From G965227875 sp965227875 (GTDB taxonomy: Bacteria > Pseudomonadota > Alphaproteobacteria > Rhizobiales > JAJFHC01), in assembly GCA_965227875.1 (NCBI GenBank), contig OZ245783.1:2294001-2358000 (forward strand): 64,000 nucleotides of DNA, written 5' to 3'. A program made the position numbers and the translations under genes. This document shows, one piece after another, positions 44,047-53,461 of the stretch. Position 1 is the stretch's first letter. The number at the start of each line of letters is the position of its first letter. The notes under the pieces were generated by a model that ran no database searches, was not told where the DNA came from, and saw only the letters and a program-made list of their open reading frames with translations.

Positions 44047-44685
44047 CTATCCGCCGATCTCCGCCACCAGTTCCGCCGTGGTGACCTGCCGGCAATAGCC
44101 CTGGATGGTGCGCAGCGAGTGGTCGTGGCGTTCCTGGGTATAGGTCAGGCAGGCGTCCGTGACCTGGGTGACCAGGTAGCCAAGGTCGCAGGCGTCGCGG
44201 ATGGCGCTTTCCACGCACTGGTCGGTGACGAGACCCGAAATGACGAGCTGCCGCACGCCCAGATTGCGCAGGATGTAGTCGATATGGGTCGAGATGAAGA
44301 CGGACGACGAGGACTTGGGCAGAACGATCTCGTCGTCGCCCGGCGCGATGGCGTCGAGCACCTTGCCGTCCCATGACCCCCTGGGCACGTTGAAGCCGGT
44401 GATCTTGTAGTCGAGGCTGCGGTCGCGCCCGTCCTTGGTCAGGCTTTCGATGGTGGTGTACATGACCTCAATTCCCGCGTCCCGGAAAGCCGCCTGCAGG
44501 GCCTGCATGTTGGGCAGGGTCTCCGCCTCGAACCGCTCGAAGAACCAGCCGTATTTCTCGGCGAACTCGTCGGCCGGCACGTCCTTGAACTCGCCGCCGT
44601 CGCGCCGGGCGCAGAAATTCTGCACGTCGACGAAAAGCAGCGCCGACTGGCCCGGATCGAGCGGGACTTCACGCGTGTCGGTCAT
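44047..44685 (-). CDS. Cysteine hydrolase, isochorismatase family
   Basis: 212 residues. The catalytic triad of the family is visible: Asp20 in LLFVDVQNF, Lys124 in VLPKSSSSVF and Cys157 in GLVTDQCVES, with the usual cis-peptide segment before the Cys. Members hydrolyse amides such as nicotinamide, carbamoylsarcosine, biuret and ureidoacrylate; the substrate cannot be read. Its start lies 17 nt inside the upstream N-formylglutamate amidohydrolase-like gene, so the two are coupled. Together they point to release of formyl or amino groups from a nitrogen compound. Confidence 0.87.
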   Translation of the reverse strand: MTDTREVPLDPGQSALLFVDVQNFCARRDGGEFKDVPADEFAEKYGWFFERFEAETLPNMQALQAAFRDAGIEVMYTTIESLTKDGRDRSLDYKITGFNVPRGSWDGKVLDAIAPGDDEIVLPKSSSSVFISTHIDYILRNLGVRQLVISGLVTDQCVESAIRDACDLGYLVTQVTDACLTYTQERHDHSLRTIQGYCRQVTTAELVAEIGG

Positions 44686-45466
44686 CGAATTCCTCCATGA
44701 AAACCCCGATCAGCCGCTCCAGGCGCCCGGCCCAGGTCTCGCAGCCGTCGGCGGTGAGCAGATGGTCGTTCCTGATCTCGATCAGGCTGTGGGGGATGCC
44801 GCGCGGTTCGGCGCAGGCGGGAATGAACCAGTCGGTCGGATCCTCGATGCTGTAGGGCTGGTTGTGCCCGACGGTGAGTTCCGGCCACATCGACCGGCAG
44901 AGATCGACCAGACGCTCGCCGCCGCTTGCCGGGTGGCGGAAGAGGAACCCGATGTCCCAGGGCCGGGAGATCCCGTTCATGCGCGGGGTGAAACTGTGCA
45001 CGGAAAAAGCGAACCTGACGTCGGACCGGCCGGTCTGTTCCTCGCAGGTCCGGGCATAGGGGGCGAAAATCTCGTCTTCGCGCGCCGCGCGCTCGGCCGC
45101 GGACAGGTTCGCGTTGCCCGGCACGGCCACGAAATCGCTCACCGCGGGGATCGATTGCTCCGTGCCGGGAGGGCGGTTGCAGTCGATGACGAGCCGGCTG
45201 TAGCGCTGGCGCACGAGCGTGCAGCCGAAACGTTCGGCAAGCCTGTTGGCGACATCTTCCGCGCCGATGTCATAGGCGATGTGCAGCGCCAGTTCATCGG
45301 CGGAAAGACCGAGGTTCCCGAGTCTGTGCGGTATGGCGCGGCCGGCATGTTCGCACACGAGGAGCACCGGAGACGCCGCATCGGGATTGACCGTTTCGAC
45401 CGGTGCGGGATCCGTGCCCGACCGCAGGAGACCCTGCGTGGAGTGCTCTGACCTCGTCTCGCTCAC
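44669..45466 (-). CDS. N-formylglutamate amidohydrolase family protein
   Basis: 265 residues from the GTG at 45466 (AGGA 12 bp upstream); a TTG at 45490 would add 8 residues. Family motifs: LLVCEHAGRAIPHRLGNLGL, HIAYDIGAEDVANRLAERFG, RLVIDCNRPPG, FSVHSFTPRM and HSLIEIRNDHLL. These contain the conserved Glu/His residues of the zinc deformylase fold. HutG-type members release formate from N-formylglutamate, but no other histidine-degradation gene is here, so another N-formyl or amide substrate is likely. It is divergent from the RpiR regulator. Confidence 0.85.
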   Translation of the reverse strand: MSETRSEHSTQGLLRSGTDPAPVETVNPDAASPVLLVCEHAGRAIPHRLGNLGLSADELALHIAYDIGAEDVANRLAERFGCTLVRQRYSRLVIDCNRPPGTEQSIPAVSDFVAVPGNANLSAAERAAREDEIFAPYARTCEEQTGRSDVRFAFSVHSFTPRMNGISRPWDIGFLFRHPASGGERLVDLCRSMWPELTVGHNQPYSIEDPTDWFIPACAEPRGIPHSLIEIRNDHLLTADGCETWAGRLERLIGVFMEEFDDRHA

Positions 45467-45548
45467 GGCTTTTTCGATCCTGTGTGGCAAATCACCGGCG
45501 GCAGATGTTCGGAAAATAATTCGTCATTATCAAGCCAGAATTATCGAT

Positions 45549-45578
45549 TGACACATTTTTTTCAATGGGCCTATCCTT
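45549..45578 (+). promoter_or_regulatory. Promoter of the rpiR-GS-ABC operon
   Basis: TTGACA (45549-45554), 18-bp spacer, TATCCT (45573-45578). A start about 7 bp later gives a short leader to the ATG at 45610, which argues against the earlier in-frame start at 45565. Direct repeats ATTATC at 45526 and 45541, 15 bp apart, lie just upstream and may bind the regulator. Confidence 0.5.
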
Positions 45579-45609
45579 GTCGCCGCAAGTGGGAAATCAG
45601 GTGGGGTCC

Positions 45610-46467
45610 ATGCAGATCCGGAAGGTGATGGAGGACAAGGCGGAGCAGTTCACGCCGGCGGAACGCAAGCTCGCGTCCGTCCTGCTCGCCGACTACCCCT
45701 TCGCCGGCCTCGAGCCCATCCAGGATCTTTCCCGCCGGGCGCAGATATCCGCGCCGTCCATCTCGCGCTTCGTCGCCAAGCTCGGCTGCGCGGGTTTCCA
45801 GGAATTCCAGCAGCATCTCGTCCAGGAGCTCAAGCAGAGCCGCCGGTCGCCGATCGACCTGCGCGAGGACAGGGCGATCGACGAGCGCGCGCCGCTGACC
45901 TCCTATCTCGACCGGGTCGACGCCCTCAACGCCGAGCTCACGGAACGCGTGACGCCGGCCCAGTTCGACCGGATCTGCGACATGCTGGGGGATCCCCGCC
46001 GGCGCGTCTACATGATCGGCGGGCGCATGAGCGACTCCATTGCGGGCTTTTTCGCGCTTCACCTGCGCCAGATTCGCAGCGGCGTCTTCCATGTGCCGAC
46101 CGATCCCGAGCACTGGCCGGAATACCTGCTGCGCCTGCGGCCCAAGGACGTGCTCCTCGTCATCGATTTCCGGCGCTATCAGGAAAGCCTCGCCCGCCTG
46201 GCCGAGAAGGCGAGGGCCTGCAAGGCCCAGACCATCGTCATCACCGACCAGTGGATCAGCCCCGCGGCCAAGGGCGCGGCCGAGCTGGTGGCGGTGCCCA
46301 TCGACTCCGGAACACTGTGGGACAGCTACCTGCCGGCCTTCGCGCTGGTCGAGGCATTGCTCGTGCCGCTCGCGGAACGGGACTGGAATGCGACTCGCGC
46401 CCGGATCGCGGCCTGGGACGGACTGCGCGACGTGCACGCGCCGCCACTTGCGGAGACCTTGTCATGA
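45610..46467 (+). CDS. MurR/RpiR-family transcriptional regulator
   Basis: 285 residues from the ATG at 45610 (MQIRKVMEDKAEQFTPAERK). The N-terminal HTH_6 domain (ADYPFAGLEPIQDLSRRAQI then SAPSISRFVAKLGCAGFQEF) precedes a SIS-type domain (about 120-250, RRVYMIGGRMSDSIAGFFAL). SIS domains sense phosphosugars in many members, but RpiR proteins also control amino-compound catabolism. It heads an operon, overlapping the glutamine-synthetase-like gene by 4 nt, and probably governs it and the ABC importer. Confidence 0.9.
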   Translation: MQIRKVMEDKAEQFTPAERKLASVLLADYPFAGLEPIQDLSRRAQISAPSISRFVAKLGCAGFQEFQQHLVQELKQSRRSPIDLREDRAIDERAPLTSYLDRVDALNAELTERVTPAQFDRICDMLGDPRRRVYMIGGRMSDSIAGFFALHLRQIRSGVFHVPTDPEHWPEYLLRLRPKDVLLVIDFRRYQESLARLAEKARACKAQTIVITDQWISPAAKGAAELVAVPIDSGTLWDSYLPAFALVEALLVPLAERDWNATRARIAAWDGLRDVHAPPLAETLS

Positions 46468-47774
46468 CGGCCCCCGACAGACTCGTATTCGTCGGCACGT
46501 CCGATCTCGCCGGCATCGTGCGCGGAAAGTCCTTTCCCGCCTCGGAATGGGAGAAGCGCCTGCGCCGCGGCGTCGGCTGGACACCGACCAATGTGCAGAT
46601 CACCTGTTTCGACACGATCGCCGAAAGCCCGTTCGGCTCCTTCGGTGACCTCGCGCTGGTGCCCGATCCCGACACCCGTTTCACGATCGAGGATGGCGAC
46701 GACGTCTTCGACTTTCTCCTGGGCGACATTCGCGATCTCGACGGCGCGCCCTGGGACTACTGCACGCGTTCGCTGGCGAAACGCGCGATCGCGGAACTTC
46801 GCGAAGCCTGCGGCGCCACGCCGCTTGCCGCCTTCGAGCACGAGTTCGAACTCAAGAAACCCGACCCCCGGCCCGGCGACGCGTTCGGCCTCAAGGGCTT
46901 CCGCGATGCCCAGCCATGGGCCGAGGCTCTGCTGTCCGCGCTTGCCCGGACCTCCTGCAGGCCGGATACCTTCATGAAGGAGTTCGGGCCGTCGAAATAC
47001 GAGATCACCAACAAGCCGGACGAGGGGGTGACGGCCGCGGACAACGCGGTGATTCTCCGTGTGCTGACGGATGACGTGCTCCGCGGTTTCGGGATCGAAC
47101 CGAGCTTTTCGCCCATTCTCGATCCGGACGGCGTCGGCAACGGAGTGCATGTCCATTTCAGCTTTCTCGACGATGCCGGCGCGCCGCTGACCCATGACGA
47201 GAGCGACCCCCATGGCATGAGCCGGCTGACGCGGCATTTCATCGGCGGCATCCTGAAGCATCTCGACCAGATCCTCGCCTTCCTGGCGCCCTCCGAGATC
47301 AGTTACCTCCGCCTCACGCCCCACCGCTGGAGCGCAGCCTACAACAATCTGGGCTACCGCGACCGCGAAGCGGCCGTGCGCATCTGCCCGGTCACCTCCC
47401 GCGACGAAGAAGCGATCGCGCGCCAGTTCAACTTCGAGGTTCGCGCCGTGGACTCCGCGGCGAGCCCGCATCTGGCGCTCGCGGCCCTCGTCTTCGCCGG
47501 GACCCAGGGCGTGCGGGACGAAACCGAACCGCCGGCGCCGACCGAGGAGGACCTCTCGCTTCTTTCCGCCGACGAGCTTGGCGCGCGCGGTTTCCGCCGC
47601 CTGCCCGAAAGCCTCGGAGCGGCGCTCGATCTGCTGTCGGCGTCCGATGCGGCGCGAGCCTGGTTCGGCGGCGATTTCGTCGACGTCTATGTCGCCCACA
47701 AGCGCGCCGAACTCGACCATCTGTCCGGCCTCGACTGGGCCGGCAAGTGCGACCTCTACAAGGGTGTCTATTGA
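46464..47774 (+). CDS. Glutamine synthetase-like gamma-glutamyl ligase
   Basis: 436 residues from the ATG at 46464 (MTAPDRLVFVGTSDLAGIVR). A short type III/PuuA-like member. The beta-grasp N-domain is followed by the catalytic core: metal Glu pair in AFEHEFEL, GVGNGVHVHFSFLDD with ammonia/metal ligands, RLTPHRWSAAYNNLGYRDRE and NFEVRAVDSAASPHLALAAL. Housekeeping GS adenylylation Tyr is not recognisable. Such enzymes attach glutamate to amines or aminoalcohols for catabolism. It is encoded between its regulator and an ABC importer, so the imported compound may be its substrate. Confidence 0.88.
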   Translation: MTAPDRLVFVGTSDLAGIVRGKSFPASEWEKRLRRGVGWTPTNVQITCFDTIAESPFGSFGDLALVPDPDTRFTIEDGDDVFDFLLGDIRDLDGAPWDYCTRSLAKRAIAELREACGATPLAAFEHEFELKKPDPRPGDAFGLKGFRDAQPWAEALLSALARTSCRPDTFMKEFGPSKYEITNKPDEGVTAADNAVILRVLTDDVLRGFGIEPSFSPILDPDGVGNGVHVHFSFLDDAGAPLTHDESDPHGMSRLTRHFIGGILKHLDQILAFLAPSEISYLRLTPHRWSAAYNNLGYRDREAAVRICPVTSRDEEAIARQFNFEVRAVDSAASPHLALAALVFAGTQGVRDETEPPAPTEEDLSLLSADELGARGFRRLPESLGAALDLLSASDAARAWFGGDFVDVYVAHKRAELDHLSGLDWAGKCDLYKGVY

Positions 47775-47775
47775 G

Positions 47776-48492
47776 ATGCTTGAAGTGCGGGGGGTCTCGA
47801 AGAACTTCGGCGGCATCCAGGCGGTCAACGACGTCAGTTTCGTCGTGGAGGACAACGAGATCCACGGGCTCATCGGACCGAACGGAGCCGGCAAGACGAC
47901 GATGATCAACCTGATCTCCGGCCTGCTCTCCGTGAGCGGCGGCGAGATCGCCGTCGACGGCACGCGCATCGAAAAGCTGCCGGCCGAGAACCGGGCGCGC
48001 ATGGGGGTCGCCCGCACGTTCCAGAACCTGCGCCTCTTCCGCAACCTGTCGGTTCGCCGCAATATCGAGGTGGCGGAAATCCAGGTCGGCGGCGCCACCG
48101 CCGATGGCAGCCTCGTCGAAGACGCCATAGACCTGTTCGGCCTGCGCGACGTGCTCGACGAACTGCCGGGAAGCCTTCCCTACGGCCAGATGCGCCGCCT
48201 AGAGATCGTGCGTGCCCTGGCGTTGCGCCCGAAACTTCTGATGCTGGACGAACCTGCCGCGGGCATGAACCCAGAGGAGACGGACCGGCTCTTCGAAAAC
48301 CTGACTTGGCTGCGGAAGCGTCACCCCTGTGCCATCGTCCTCATTGACCACGATCTGAAATTCATCATGTCGGCCTGCGAGAAGCTGACCGTCATGAACA
48401 TGGGCAGCCTACTGGCCTCGGGATTGCCCCAGGACGTTACCAAGAACAAGGAGGTCATCAACGCCTATCTCGGACAGGGCGAAAACTTCTGA
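47776..48492 (+). CDS. ABC transporter ATP-binding protein, LivG type
   Basis: 238 residues from the ATG at 47776, 1 bp after the ligase stop. Walker A GPNGAGKTTMINLISGL near 36, signature LPYGQMRRLEIVRAL (GQ kept, LSGG degenerate), Walker B LLMLDEPAAGM and the switch His in VLIDHDLKFI. One of two ATPases of a branched-chain amino acid/amide importer (HAAT family). Confidence 0.93.
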   Translation: MLEVRGVSKNFGGIQAVNDVSFVVEDNEIHGLIGPNGAGKTTMINLISGLLSVSGGEIAVDGTRIEKLPAENRARMGVARTFQNLRLFRNLSVRRNIEVAEIQVGGATADGSLVEDAIDLFGLRDVLDELPGSLPYGQMRRLEIVRALALRPKLLMLDEPAAGMNPEETDRLFENLTWLRKRHPCAIVLIDHDLKFIMSACEKLTVMNMGSLLASGLPQDVTKNKEVINAYLGQGENF

Positions 48493-48507
48493 CAGGAGAG
48501 TCAAGAC

Positions 48508-49680
48508 ATGCAGAACCCCAAGACCCTACGCACCCTCTTTCTGAGCACCGTGGCCGGTGTCGGCCTCATGGCCGGTGCGGCCGTGGCCGAAGACACCATC
48601 AAGATCGGTCTGCCCGTACCGCTGACCGGCGACTTCGCGCCCTATAACGAAGTCGACGGCGCCAAGTGCATGGCCGAGATGATCAACCGCGACGGCGGCA
48701 TCGACGGCAAGAAGATCGAACTGCTGATCCAGGACACGGGCGCCGACACGCAGTCGGCCATCTCGCTCACCGAGAAGTTCCTCGGCGAAGGCATCGTGGC
48801 GCTCGGCACCATTCCGTTCTCCGACACGATGATCCCCGTCGCCCAGGTTGCGGCCACGAAGGACGTGACCATCGTCCAGTCCCAGAGCACCCAGGTCGAA
48901 ATGCACACCGGTGTCGTCGACAACTTCATCACCAACGTGGCGCCTGATCCCTACACCGCCGCCGCGGCCGCCAACTACGCCCTGTCCCAGGGCGTGAAGA
49001 ACGTCGCGATCTTCACCACCGACGAAGGCGGCTCATGGTCGGCGCGCACGCCGAAATGGTTTGCCGAGGTGATCGAGGCCAATGGCGGCAAGCTGCAGGC
49101 CACCCTCAACTACACGTCCGGCACGACCGACTGGAGCCCGCAGATCGCCGAGCTGAAGAAGCTCGATCCCGCACCCGACGCGGTCTACATCTCCTGGGCG
49201 ATGCCGGATATCGGCATCCTGATCCGCCAGATGCGTTCGGCGGGCCTCGACGCCTGGGTAGTCGGCTCGGACGGCTTCGACGACCCGTCCCTTGATGCTC
49301 TCGCGAAGGAAGACGCGAAGATCCTCGACAAGGTGTTCTTCGGCACGCTCGCCCCGGCCGTGCCGGGCAGCCGGATCGACGACTTTCAGAAGGAATGCGC
49401 CAAGGTCGGTGTCGAGGTGAACGGCCTCTTTCCCTCGCTCGGCGGCGACATGATCAAGATCATCGAGTACGGCATCAAGGCCGCCGGTTCGACCGATCCC
49501 AAGGCCATCCGCGAGGCCATCCGGGCCGCCGACAGCATCCCGGTGATGTCCGTGGAGTCGATCTCCTTCAAGGACACCAAGAGCTACGCCCTGCGCAAGA
49601 TCCCCGTCATCGGGTTCAAGGACGGCCAGCGCGTGATCCTCACCCAGGACATCCCGGCCAACGTGCCGTCCTGGCCGTAA
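48508..49680 (+). CDS. ABC transporter substrate-binding protein, LivK type
   Basis: 390 residues. A signal peptide (LRTLFLSTVAGVGLMAGAAV, cleaved near AVAEDT) sends it to the periplasm. EDTIKIGLPVPLTGDFAPYN is the typical mature start of type I binding proteins for branched-chain amino acids, amides and urea. VGSDGFDDPSLDAL and the C-terminal RKIPVIGFKDGQR fit. The ligand is unknown; neighbouring amidases suggest an amide or formylated amine. A strong hairpin follows the stop, likely keeping this transcript more abundant. Confidence 0.92.
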   Translation: MQNPKTLRTLFLSTVAGVGLMAGAAVAEDTIKIGLPVPLTGDFAPYNEVDGAKCMAEMINRDGGIDGKKIELLIQDTGADTQSAISLTEKFLGEGIVALGTIPFSDTMIPVAQVAATKDVTIVQSQSTQVEMHTGVVDNFITNVAPDPYTAAAAANYALSQGVKNVAIFTTDEGGSWSARTPKWFAEVIEANGGKLQATLNYTSGTTDWSPQIAELKKLDPAPDAVYISWAMPDIGILIRQMRSAGLDAWVVGSDGFDDPSLDALAKEDAKILDKVFFGTLAPAVPGSRIDDFQKECAKVGVEVNGLFPSLGGDMIKIIEYGIKAAGSTDPKAIREAIRAADSIPVMSVESISFKDTKSYALRKIPVIGFKDGQRVILTQDIPANVPSWP

Positions 49681-49690
49681 GCAACGACAC

Positions 49691-49720
49691 GCTCCTCCCG
49701 GGCCTCAACCCGGGAGGAGC
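49691..49720 (+). terminator. Intra-operon hairpin after the binding-protein gene
   Basis: GCTCCTCCCGGG (49691-49702), loop CCTCAA, CCCGGGAGGAGC (49709-49720): a perfect 12-bp stem followed by CCCCTTT. Partial terminators or RNA stabilisers at this position raise binding-protein dosage relative to the rest of an ABC operon. Confidence 0.65.
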
Positions 49721-49741
49721 CCCTTTCGCATCGGTCGCTCC

Positions 49742-50448
<707 letters not shown>

Positions 50449-50449
<1 letters not shown>

Positions 50450-51345
50450 TGGACTACGCGATACAGCAAAGCCTCAATGCCCTCAGCTTCGGCGCCGAAT
50501 ACGCGCTCATCGCGCTGGGGCTCGCCATCGTCTTCTCCATCATGGGGCTGGTGAACTTCGCCCATGGCGAGGTCGTCGCGTTCGGCGGCTACTCGATGGT
50601 CGTGGTGGCGACGCTGGTCACCGGCAATCCCTGGATCCTCATGGTCGCCGTCGTTGCGGCCTGCGTGCTCGCCTCGATCCTGCTCGAACGCGTCGCCTTC
50701 CGCACCGTTCGCGGGGCGGATCTCACGACCGGCCTGCTCACCGCCTTCGGCGTCAGCATCATCCTCCAGAACCTGTTCCTGCTTCTCGGCTCGCCGCGGC
50801 CGATCGCGGCGACGCAGTTCATCTTTCTCGACACCAATCTCACCATCGGAACGGTCCGTGTGTCGTCCCTGCAGATTTACGAGACGCTGGCGACCTTCGC
50901 CGCCATCGGCTTTCTGCTCGCCTTCCTGCGAAAGACCACGCTCGGCATGGCGATGCGCGCCGCCGCCCTCGATTTCGAGATGGTCCGCCTGTGCGGCATC
51001 CGTGCGAACCGCGTGATCGCCGGGGCCTTCGCCATCTCCGGCCTGCTCGCGGGCATCGCCTGTATCTTCATCATGGCGCGGCGCGGCAGCGTCCAGCCGC
51101 ACATGGGCTTCGACCCGGTTCTCGTCGCCTTCGTGGCGTGCGTGATCGGCGGCTTCGGCAGTCTCACCGGTGCGGTCCTCGGCGGATTCCTGCTCGGCAT
51201 CGCGGAGGTCGCCGTTCTCATCCTCCTGCCGCAGAGCGCGGGCGGCCTTGCCCATGCGGCGGTTTTCGCCATGGTAGCGCTGATCCTCATCTGGCGGCCC
51301 GACGGCATCCTGTCGCCGGCGCGGGAAAAAGGGGACAAGCTCTGA
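50449..51345 (+). CDS. ABC transporter permease, LivH type
   Basis: 298 residues, eight or so hydrophobic segments. QSLNALSFGAEYALIALGLA and IMGLVNFAHGEVVAFGGYSM are LivH hallmarks; MAMRAAALDFEMVRLCGIRA is the coupling loop. Start and stop overlap both neighbours by one base (TGATG junctions), so translation is coupled. Confidence 0.94.
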
Positions 51346-52385
51346 TGCGCCTCGCCTTGTCCTCCCACCAGCGCCAGGGTCTCGTCGGCAGCGTGCTCCT
51401 CAGCGTGCTCGTACTGGCCATTGTCGGCGCCTATTATTTCTGGGGCGAGAGTTACCAGGCGCGCATCCTCTACGCCACGTTCGTCAACCTGCTGGTGGTG
51501 ATCGGTCTCCAGACCTTCATGGGCAACGCCAACATCACCAGCTTCTCCCACGCCGCGTTCATGGGGATCGCCGCCTATGTCGCCGCCATCTGCGTCACGC
51601 CTGCGGCGATGAAGGCCATCTCCCTTCCCGACGCGCCCTGGGGGCTCAACGCCTTCGCGCTGTCGCCGCTCGTGTCGGCGGGGCTGGCGGTGCTGATCAC
51701 CGGCCTTCTCGGGCTGCTGACGGGCCTCTTCATGGCAAGGCTCGGCGGGGTCGGCGTGACCATCACCAGCATCGCCATTCTCGTCATCGTCCATTCGATC
51801 TTCCTGCACCGCACGGACATCTTCAAGGGCAACCAGGCGTTCTTCGGGATTCCCAAGATCTTCGAGCTGCACCACATCACCATCCTGGTCATCGTGGCGA
51901 TCTTCGCGGCCCGGCTGTTTCGCGAGAGCCCCATCGGACTCAAGCTGCGCGCCTGTGCAGACGACGAGGTCGGCGCGCGCGCCATGGGGGTGGACGTCTA
52001 TCGCGTGCGGCTCATCGCCTGGGTGCTGAGCACGCTCTTCTTCGCCGCCGCCGGCATCGCCTACGCGTTTTTCCTCGGCACGATCTCAGCGCGGCCGTTC
52101 TACTTCAACTTCGTCTTTCTGACCGTGGCGATGCTGATCCTCGGCGGGCTGCGGAGCGTGTCGGGAGCGGTCTTCGGCACGCTCATGGTGTCGATCGGGC
52201 TCGAGGTCGTGCGCTGGCTCGAGACCGGGCCGACGCTCGCCGGCGTCAAGCTGCCGCAGATGCTGGGCCTGTCGGGGCTTTTGCTGGGCGTCGTCATCGT
52301 TGCCGTCATGGCTTTCCTGCCAACGGCATCATGGGCAACCGGGAAATCGAGGATGTCTTCCGGCGCAAGAGAAACAAGGGAGTGA
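51345..52385 (+). CDS. ABC transporter permease, LivM type
   Basis: 346 residues from the ATG at 51345; the frame extends far upstream inside livH but that part is a shadow. FVNLLVVIGLQTFMGNANIT, SFSHAAFMGIAAYVAA and the coupling segment RACADDEVGARAMGVDVYRV are typical of LivM. It forms the membrane channel with the LivH-type protein. The end is a short hydrophilic tail. Confidence 0.93.
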   Translation: MRLALSSHQRQGLVGSVLLSVLVLAIVGAYYFWGESYQARILYATFVNLLVVIGLQTFMGNANITSFSHAAFMGIAAYVAAICVTPAAMKAISLPDAPWGLNAFALSPLVSAGLAVLITGLLGLLTGLFMARLGGVGVTITSIAILVIVHSIFLHRTDIFKGNQAFFGIPKIFELHHITILVIVAIFAARLFRESPIGLKLRACADDEVGARAMGVDVYRVRLIAWVLSTLFFAAAGIAYAFFLGTISARPFYFNFVFLTVAMLILGGLRSVSGAVFGTLMVSIGLEVVRWLETGPTLAGVKLPQMLGLSGLLLGVVIVAVMAFLPTASWATGKSRMSSGARETRE

Positions 52386-52391
52386 ATAGCG

Positions 52392-53330
52392 ATGGCCTGC
52401 AATCACACGATCCACAAACACAGCCATCATCTGGGCTGGGACAACAGCGTTGAGCCGGTTCTCTCCGTAAGCCCCGGAGAGACCATCGCCGTCGAGACCA
52501 TCGATGCGTCGGGCGGCCAGCTTCACGCCGGGTCGACGCTCGACGATCTCAAGGCGCTCGATTTCGAGAAGGTCAATCCCGTGACGGGACCGGTCTTCGT
52601 CGAAGGGGCCGAACCGGGCGACGCGGTGGCGATCACGTTTCTCGAGTTTCATCCGTCCGGCTGGGGCTGGACGGCCAACATTCCCGGTTTCGGTCTGCTT
52701 GCCGACGATTTTCCCGACCCGGCCCTGCACGTCTGGACCTACGACACGGGGCTGTCGAGCCCGGCCGCGTTCTCTCCCGCGGGAAAAGTGCCCCTGAAGC
52801 CCTTCGCCGGAACGGTCGGTCTCGCACTCGCGGAGGACGGGCACCACAGCGTCGTGCCGCCGCGCCGGGTCGGCGGCAACATGGACATCCGCGACAATTG
52901 CGCGGGCACCACGCTCTATCTGCCCGTCGAGGTGACGGGCGCGCTGCTTTCCCTCGGCGACACCCATGCCGCCCAGGGTGACGGCGAGATCTGCGGTACG
53001 GCGATCGAGAGCCCGATGGACGTGGAGATCAGGGTGGACCTCGTGAAGGACGCGCAGTTCGCCTTTCCCCGGCTCGAGACGTCGGGGCCCGTCACCCGCC
53101 ATGCCGACGCGGCCGGCTACCGGGTGACCACGGGGATCGGCCCGGATCTCATGGAGGCCGCCCGCAACGCGGTGCGCCAGATGATCGAGTGGCTCTGCAA
53201 GACGAACGGCATGTCGGAGGTGGACGCCTACATGCTGTGCAGCGTGTCGGGCGACCTGCGTATCTCGGAAATCGTCGACATGCCGAACTGGGTGGTGAGC
53301 TTCTACTTCCCCAAGACGGTCCTCGCGTAG
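52392..53330 (+). CDS. Acetamidase/formamidase family protein
   Basis: 312 residues, starting 6 bp after the permease gene, so it is the last gene of the transport operon. HKHSHHLGWDNSVEPVLSVS and PGETIAVETIDASGGQL are the family start; GPVFVEGAEPGDAVAITFLE and NMDIRDNCAGTTLYLPVEVT follow, with GDTHAAQGDGEICGTAIE as the conserved active-site region. It would hydrolyse formamide or short amides to ammonia. Its place beside an amide-type importer supports nitrogen scavenging. Confidence 0.92.
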   Translation: MACNHTIHKHSHHLGWDNSVEPVLSVSPGETIAVETIDASGGQLHAGSTLDDLKALDFEKVNPVTGPVFVEGAEPGDAVAITFLEFHPSGWGWTANIPGFGLLADDFPDPALHVWTYDTGLSSPAAFSPAGKVPLKPFAGTVGLALAEDGHHSVVPPRRVGGNMDIRDNCAGTTLYLPVEVTGALLSLGDTHAAQGDGEICGTAIESPMDVEIRVDLVKDAQFAFPRLETSGPVTRHADAAGYRVTTGIGPDLMEAARNAVRQMIEWLCKTNGMSEVDAYMLCSVSGDLRISEIVDMPNWVVSFYFPKTVLA

Positions 53331-53461
53331 ACCGCGCCGGTCCAGGCAGGTCCGAGCCGGTCCCGAGCCGGACAATTGTGCATGGCCGGCAGGCGGGGCT
53401 TTGCCCGGACCCCTGAAGTGAACTACCCTGTGATGGCCTGTCGCAGCGCGGGAACCATCGC

